64,000 nucleotides of DNA from DATJLY01 sp035532935. Lineage in GTDB: Bacteria > Pseudomonadota > Alphaproteobacteria > ATCC43930 > CGMCC-115725. The translations under genes and the position numbers were made by a program. The stretch is from positions 1 to 64,000 of the forward strand of contig DATKQE010000010.1 of assembly GCA_035532935.1 (NCBI GenBank). The letters are read 5' to 3'. This document shows, piece after piece, positions 59,497-64,000 of this stretch. Position 1 is the stretch's first letter. Every line of letters begins with the position of its first letter. Below the pieces are notes generated by a model. It saw nothing but the letters and a program-made list of their open reading frames with translations. It ran no database searches and had not been told where the DNA came from.

Positions 59497-60786
59497 TCAA
59501 GGCGCGGCGAGCCAAGTCGGGAGCCGATCTTGCGCCAGGATCGACTCGTAGCTGGGTCGCCCCCGGACGACCGCGAACTCGCCCCCCCTGACAAGCACCT
59601 CGGGCACCAGGAGACGGGTATTGTAACCCGAACTCATGACCGCGCCATAGGCTCCCGCGGACATCAGCACTAAAAGGTCGCCGGCGGCGAGCGGCGGCAG
59701 CATCCGGGCCGAGGCGAAACTGTCGCCGGTCTCGCAGACTGGGCCGACCAGGTCGGCCGGTTGCATGGCGGCGCCGGCGGCCGGCTCGGCGACCGGCCGG
59801 ACCTCGTGCCAGGCGCCGTAAAGCGCCGGCCGGACGAGATCGTTCATCGCCGCGTCGATGATGACGAAGCGGCGGGTCACGCCCTCCTTGACGTAAAGGA
59901 TCCGGGCGAGCAGCACGCCGGCATTGCCGACGATCGCGCGCCCCGGCTCAAAGGCGAGACGCACGCCGAGCCCGTCGGTGAGGCGCTTGACCAGCGCCGC
60001 ATAGGCGGCGAAATCGGGCGGCGCCTCGTCGCGGTACCGGATGCCGATACCGCCGCCGAGATCGAGGCGCTCGAGCCCGTGGCCTTCGGCCCGCATCGCG
60101 GCCAGGAGCGCGGCCACGCGTTCGAAGGCGAGTGCGAACGGCGCCAATTCGGTGAGCTGCGAGCCGATATGCAGCGCCAGGCCCAAAGCTGCGATCCCCG
60201 GCAACGCAGCGGCGCGCCGCACCGCGTCGGCGGCGTGGGCGAGATCGATGCCGAACTTGTTCTCCTTCATGCCGGTGGCGATCTTCTGGTGCGTGCGCGC
60301 ATCAACGTCGGGATTGACGCGGATCGCGACCGGCGCGACGCGGCCGATGCGCTGCGCGACCCGGCTCAAGAGCTCGAGCTCGGGCATCGATTCGACATTG
60401 ACCTGGTGGACGTCGTGGGTGAGCGCGAATTCCATCTCGGTCTCGGTCTTGCCGATGCCCGAGAAGACGATGCGGCTGCCCGGCACGCCGGCGGCGAGGG
60501 CGCGACGGAACTCGCCCTCCGAGACCACGTCCGCGCCGGCGCCGAGACGCGCCAAGGTGGCGATCACCGCAAGATTCGCGTTCGCCTTGACGGAATAGCA
60601 GATCGTCGCGTCCCGGTCGGCGAAGGCGGCGGCGAAACGCCGGTACCGATGCTCGATCTGCGCCGCCGAATAGCAGTAGACCGGCGTCCCCACGGCGGCG
60701 GCGATGCGAGCGAGCGGCACCGCCTCGACATGGAGCGTGCCGTCGCGATAGGCGAAATCCGGTTCCCCCGGGGCGGGCTCACTCAT
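59497..60786 (-). CDS. lysA: diaminopimelate decarboxylase
   Basis: 429 residues; the last step of lysine synthesis. PLP lysine in YSVKANANLAV, HIGSQ, GGGIGIRY, EPGRAIVGNAG and the C-terminal CETGD(S)FA motif with catalytic Cys are all present. It overlaps lptM by eight bases, so argH, lptM and lysA are coupled. Confidence 0.95.
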   Translation of the reverse strand: MSEPAPGEPDFAYRDGTLHVEAVPLARIAAAVGTPVYCYSAAQIEHRYRRFAAAFADRDATICYSVKANANLAVIATLARLGAGADVVSEGEFRRALAAGVPGSRIVFSGIGKTETEMEFALTHDVHQVNVESMPELELLSRVAQRIGRVAPVAIRVNPDVDARTHQKIATGMKENKFGIDLAHAADAVRRAAALPGIAALGLALHIGSQLTELAPFALAFERVAALLAAMRAEGHGLERLDLGGGIGIRYRDEAPPDFAAYAALVKRLTDGLGVRLAFEPGRAIVGNAGVLLARILYVKEGVTRRFVIIDAAMNDLVRPALYGAWHEVRPVAEPAAGAAMQPADLVGPVCETGDSFASARMLPPLAAGDLLVLMSAGAYGAVMSSGYNTRLLVPEVLVRGGEFAVVRGRPSYESILAQDRLPTWLAAP

Positions 60787-60922
60787 GGGGATAGGTCCGC
60801 GGATAGGTGTTAGGGACGCCCGGCGGCGGCTCGGGCGCGCCCTTCTTGCCGCAGTCCGCGAGCGGCAGCGCCAGCAGCAGCACGACCAGCGCGAGCGCGG
60901 CGCGGCGCGTGACCGCGCTCAT
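60779..60922 (-). CDS. lptM: small lipoprotein LptM-like
   Basis: 47 residues. A signal peptide with lipobox LADC (Cys24) is followed by GKKGAPEPPPG, the short proline-rich tail of LptM/YifL lipoproteins, which stabilise the LPS translocon LptD. It lies between argH and lysA, its ATG overlapping the argH stop and its end overlapping lysA by eight bases; this order is frequent in proteobacteria. Confidence 0.85.
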   Translation of the reverse strand: MSAVTRRAALALVVLLLALPLADCGKKGAPEPPPGVPNTYPRTYPHE

Positions 60923-62346
60923 GCCGGCCGGCCGGCGAGGAACTGCCGGCGCGCGTCGGCGACCGCGCGAGCCACGTTCTCGGGCGCGGTGCCACCGAAG
61001 CTGGTGCGGCTCGCCACCGATTGCTCCACCGTGAGCACGTCGAACACGGACTTGGTGATGCGCGGATCGACGCGCTGCATCTCCTCGAGCGGCAGTTCGG
61101 CCAGGCCGCAGTGTCGCGCCTCGGCGCGCTTGACCAGCGCGCCGGTGATCCGATGCGCCTCGCGGAACGGCATGCCGAGCACCCGCGTGAGCCAGTCGGC
61201 GAGGTCGGTCGCGGTGCTATAGCCGCTGTCGGCGATGCGGCGCATGGAGGCCGGGTCGGCTTTCATGTCGCGCGTCATCCCGGTCACCGCGCCGAGGCAC
61301 AATTCGAGCGTGTCGGCGGCCTCGAACACCGGCTGCTTGTCTTCCTGCATGTCCTTGGCATAAGCGAGCGGCAGGCCCTTCATCACTGCGAGCATCCCGG
61401 CGAGCGAACCGATGAGGCGGCCGGCCTTGGCGCGCACCAGCTCGGCGGCGTCGGGGTTGCGTTTTTGCGGCATGATCGAGCTGCCGGTGGTGAAGGCGTC
61501 GCTGAGCCGCACCAGGCGGAACGGCTCGCTCGTCCAGATCACGATCTCCTCGGCGAAGCGCGAGAGATGCGTTGCCGCGATCGCGACGGCGGCCAGGAAC
61601 TCGAGCGCGAAGTCGCGGTCGGAGACGGCATCGAGCGCATTGGCGGCCGGCCGGTCGAAGCCGAGCGCCGCCGCCGTCGCGTCGCGGTCGATCGGGAAGG
61701 ACGTGCCGGCGAGCGCCGCGGCGCCCAGCGGGCACTCGTTGAGGCGGCGGCGCGCATCGGCGAAGCGTCCGCGGTCGCGCCCCATCATCTCGACATAGGC
61801 GAGAAGATGGTGGCCGAAGGTCACCGGCTGCGCCACCTGCAGATGGGTGAAGCCCGGCATCACGGTCGCAGCATGGGTCTCGGCCTGGTCGAGCAGCGCC
61901 CCTTGCAGCGCCGCGACGGCGGCGTCGACGCGGTCGATCGCGTCGCGCACCCAGAGCTTGAAATCGGTCGCCACCTGATCGTTGCGCGAGCGCGCGGTGT
62001 GCAGCCGCCCGGCCGCCGGGCCGACCAGCTCGAACAGCCGCGCCTCGATATTGAGGTGGATGTCCTCGTGCTCGGCGCGAAAGGGGAAGGTCCCGGCCTC
62101 GATCTCGTCGCGGATTTTCGCTAGACCCTGCGCGATGGCGGCGCCATCTTCACGGGACAGGATGCGGCGCTCGACCAGCATCGCGCAATGGGCGAGCGAG
62201 CCGGCGATGTCCTGGGCATAGAGCCGCTTGTCGAAGTCGATCGAGACGTTGATGCGTTGCATGATCTCGGCGGGGCCGCCGGCAAAGCGTCCGGCCCAGG
62301 CGACGGCGTTGCCCGCAGGCGGCGCGGCGGGGCGCTTGGCACTCAT
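60919..62346 (-). CDS. argH: argininosuccinate lyase
   Basis: 475 residues. Splits argininosuccinate to arginine and fumarate. TARSRNDQVATD, GFTHLQVAQPVTFGHH and the flexible catalytic loop GSSIMPQKRNPD are the fumarase/ASL signatures. Upstream, tlpA is divergent with a 30-bp gap. Confidence 0.96.
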   Translation of the reverse strand: MSAKRPAAPPAGNAVAWAGRFAGGPAEIMQRINVSIDFDKRLYAQDIAGSLAHCAMLVERRILSREDGAAIAQGLAKIRDEIEAGTFPFRAEHEDIHLNIEARLFELVGPAAGRLHTARSRNDQVATDFKLWVRDAIDRVDAAVAALQGALLDQAETHAATVMPGFTHLQVAQPVTFGHHLLAYVEMMGRDRGRFADARRRLNECPLGAAALAGTSFPIDRDATAAALGFDRPAANALDAVSDRDFALEFLAAVAIAATHLSRFAEEIVIWTSEPFRLVRLSDAFTTGSSIMPQKRNPDAAELVRAKAGRLIGSLAGMLAVMKGLPLAYAKDMQEDKQPVFEAADTLELCLGAVTGMTRDMKADPASMRRIADSGYSTATDLADWLTRVLGMPFREAHRITGALVKRAEARHCGLAELPLEEMQRVDPRITKSVFDVLTVEQSVASRTSFGGTAPENVARAVADARRQFLAGRPA

Positions 62347-62376
62347 TGCGATACCCGTCCTGCGGTGGAGCGGCCG

Positions 62377-62994
62377 ATGAAGTTGAAGCTTGCCTTGCGC
62401 GCGGTCACGGTTCTGGTCGTCCTTTGCCTTGCGGTGCTGGGTGTCCTGCTTTACCGCACGGCTAGAGAGGAACGCGGCCCCGCCCTGGTGCTCGTCCCGC
62501 AGGAGACGCGCGTCGACGCTATGATCGGCAAGTTTAGCCCGGTCGTGCCGCCGCGGCCAGCGCCTGACGTGCATTTCACGACGCTGTCGGGCAAAACCGT
62601 GAGCCTCGATGCCTATCGCGGGCATGTCGTGCTGCTCAACCTGTGGGCGACGTGGTGCCCGCCCTGCATCAAGGAGATGCCGTCGCTGGCGCGGCTCCAG
62701 GCGAAGCTGCCCGACCTTGCCGTGCTGGCGATCTCGCAGGACCGGCGCGGCGCCGAAGCCGTGGACCCGTTCCTCGCCAAGCTCAAGCTGACCGGCCTCG
62801 CCACGTTCCTCGATCCCGAGAACGGCGCCAGCAGCGCCTTCAAGGTCGAGGGCCTGCCGACCACCATCCTCATCGATCGCGACGGTCGCATCGTCGGCGA
62901 GCTGGTCGGCGGTGCCGAATGGGATTCGCCGACGATGGTGCGGTTGATGAGCCAATACCTCCACCCCCCGACCCGGGCGGCGCAGGCGGGGTGA
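62377..62994 (+). CDS. TlpA/ResA-like membrane-anchored thioredoxin
   Basis: 205 residues from ATG 62377. An N-terminal transmembrane anchor (VTVLVVLCLAVLGVLLY) is followed by a thioredoxin domain with WATWCPPCIKEMPSL active site in the periplasm. Such proteins reduce c-type cytochromes or copper sites before metalation, as TlpA does in Bradyrhizobium. It is divergent from argH, as in many alphaproteobacteria. Confidence 0.92.
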   Translation: MKLKLALRAVTVLVVLCLAVLGVLLYRTAREERGPALVLVPQETRVDAMIGKFSPVVPPRPAPDVHFTTLSGKTVSLDAYRGHVVLLNLWATWCPPCIKEMPSLARLQAKLPDLAVLAISQDRRGAEAVDPFLAKLKLTGLATFLDPENGASSAFKVEGLPTTILIDRDGRIVGELVGGAEWDSPTMVRLMSQYLHPPTRAAQAG

Positions 62995-63005
62995 GGCAGC
63001 CAGTC

Positions 63006-63677
63006 TCAGCCGTGCCGCGCGAACCCCTCGCGCAGGAACGCGCCGCCGCGCTTCAGCCCCTCCTCGTCGATGCCGTGGGCGAGCCCCGGCCGCAGCAGCT
63101 GCTCGCAGGGAACGCCGGCGGCCGTCAGTGCCTCTGCCGCGGCGCCGAGCGCGCGCACCGGCACGATCGGGTCGGCATCGCCGTGCACGAGCAGCACCGG
63201 CGGCCGCGACCGCAGCTCCGCAGCCAACAGCTCCGGCCCGACCAGCGCCCCCGAATAGGCGACGATCGCCGCGACCGGCGCGGCCCGGCGCAGGCCGACG
63301 TAAAGCGACATCATCGAGCCCTGCGAGAAGCCAACCAGCGCCAGCTGCGCGGCGTCGAGACCGCGTGCCGCCAACGCTTCGTCGAGAAACGCGTCGACGA
63401 TCGGGGCGGTGGCGCGCACGCCGGCGAGGATGCTCTCTTGCGTCCGGGTCTGCAGGCTGAACCACTGCCGCCCGAACGGCGCCATGTCGCACGGATAAGG
63501 CGCATCGGGCGACATGAACTCGGCATCGGGCAACAGCTTCGCCCAATACGGCGCAAGGCCGATGAGGTCGCTGCCGTCGGCGCCGACGCCGTGCAGGAGC
63601 ACGACCAGCCGGCGCGGCGCCGCACCGGATTGGGGCTTCACGCTGGGGCCGTGCAGGCTCGGCAGCAGGTTCGGCAT
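63006..63677 (-). CDS. phospholipase/carboxylesterase family hydrolase
   Basis: 223 residues, alpha/beta hydrolase with LLHGVGADGSDLIGLAP (oxyanion hole), GFSQGSMMSLY (nucleophile Ser), GDADPIVP (Asp) and LAHGID (His). Broad-specificity carboxylesterase. It converges on tlpA with an 11-bp gap. Confidence 0.9.
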   Translation of the reverse strand: MPNLLPSLHGPSVKPQSGAAPRRLVVLLHGVGADGSDLIGLAPYWAKLLPDAEFMSPDAPYPCDMAPFGRQWFSLQTRTQESILAGVRATAPIVDAFLDEALAARGLDAAQLALVGFSQGSMMSLYVGLRRAAPVAAIVAYSGALVGPELLAAELRSRPPVLLVHGDADPIVPVRALGAAAEALTAAGVPCEQLLRPGLAHGIDEEGLKRGGAFLREGFARHG

Positions 63678-63763
63678 CGTTCGTTCCCTTCGCGCGACGC
63701 ATTCGCGGCGTCCCGGATAGACGATGCGGCGCCCGCTGTCACGCGCGCCGGCGCAGCGATGCC

Positions 63764-64000
63764 ATGATCGTCACCCGCTTCGCGCCCAGTCCGACCGGGC
63801 TGCTGCATCTCGGCCACGCCTATGCGGCGCTCTTTGCCTGGCGGCGCGCGCGGGCGGCGGGCGGGCGGTTCCTGCTGCGGATCGAGGATATCGACGCCTC
63901 CCGCTGCCGCGCCGACTTTGCCGCCGCCATTGTCGAGGATCTCGCCTGGCTCGGGCTCGACTGGGACGGGGCGGTGCGGCACCAGTCGCAGCATCTCGCC
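63764..64000 (+). CDS. gluQ: glutamyl-Q tRNA(Asp) synthetase, 5' part (cut by window)
   Basis: The first 79 codons from ATG 63764. RFAPSPTGLLHLGHAY has the class I HIGH-type motif (HLGH), and RIEDIDASRC and LGLDWDG are typical. The enzyme attaches glutamate to queuosine in tRNA-Asp; the short Glu-tRNA synthetase-like start and missing anticodon domain cannot be checked here, so GltX is the alternative. Confidence 0.8.
   Translation, partial: MIVTRFAPSPTGLLHLGHAYAALFAWRRARAAGGRFLLRIEDIDASRCRADFAAAIVEDLAWLGLDWDGAVRHQSQHLA

Noticed and set aside
1..64000. CRISPR array, rRNA genes and complete tRNA genes
   Set aside because: No regular repeat-spacer pattern and no rRNA-like sequence was seen; the only tRNA-like stretch is the 3' fragment at 12230-12284.

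Overview
The window comes from a high-GC alphaproteobacterium, most likely a Rhodospirillales-type lineage. Several gene neighbourhoods point there: phaR beside a PhaC-like synthase with phaA and phaB; metX-metW; chorismate mutase-hisC-tyrA; ftsE-ftsX-ydcF-plsC next to a zinc-ribbon protein and a CpdR-like regulator; and a DUF4175 protein-lysA-lptM-argH run. No closer placement is claimed.

The left fifth (1 to about 12,284) is accessory and decaying DNA. It opens with two phage-like fragments, then a complete IS1595-type element (844-2869) with terminal inverted repeats, a flanking 9-bp direct repeat and two genes besides its transposase. The element sits inside the start of a winged-helix/TPR regulator whose first 13 codons survive on its left. 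Then come an SDR pseudogene with three frameshifts, a flavodoxin-fold oxidoreductase stopped by one in-frame TGA, an intact nitroreductase and SDR divided by a perfect FNR/FixK-type box, a YghU-like glutathione transferase between two copies of a short repeat, a Rieske oxygenase, and the remains of a TumE/TumA-like toxin-antitoxin pair. The region ends at the 3' part of a tRNA-Leu(CAA) gene (12230-12284) that lacks its 5' half, the usual footprint of an integrated island.

From 12.3 kb on the genes are dense and mostly intact. 12.4-24.6 kb is catabolic and redox: a PQQ-type sugar dehydrogenase-like protein, a molybdopterin S/N-oxide reductase, a PEP-mutase/isocitrate-lyase-like enzyme, two AhpD/CMD-type proteins, a Crp/Fnr regulator, an MFS pump, a quinone oxidoreductase and a deacetylase. 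24.6-33.1 kb is a surface-polysaccharide block (O-antigen ligase-like protein, three glycosyltransferases, asparagine synthase-like amidotransferase, methyltransferase) with an SRAP protein and an SDR. 33.2-37.7 kb holds regulators: a MucR-N-terminus-like/cold-shock-like chimera, an XRE protein and a PAS-GGDEF-EAL protein. 37.7-41.9 kb is the polyhydroxyalkanoate locus.

41.9-64 kb is largely housekeeping: methionine (metX-metW), aromatic amino acids (chorismate mutase, hisC-like, tyrA-like), class II ribonucleotide reductase, phospholipid and division genes, lysine and arginine biosynthesis, a TlpA-like thioredoxin, a carboxylesterase and the start of a GluQRS gene cut by the window end. Many genes overlap by ATGA or TTGA, so translational coupling is common. 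The most unusual items are the out-of-frame overlap of a coiled-coil gene with the PhaC-like gene, the reconstructable IS insertion, the island boundary in tRNA-Leu and the FNR-box promoter.
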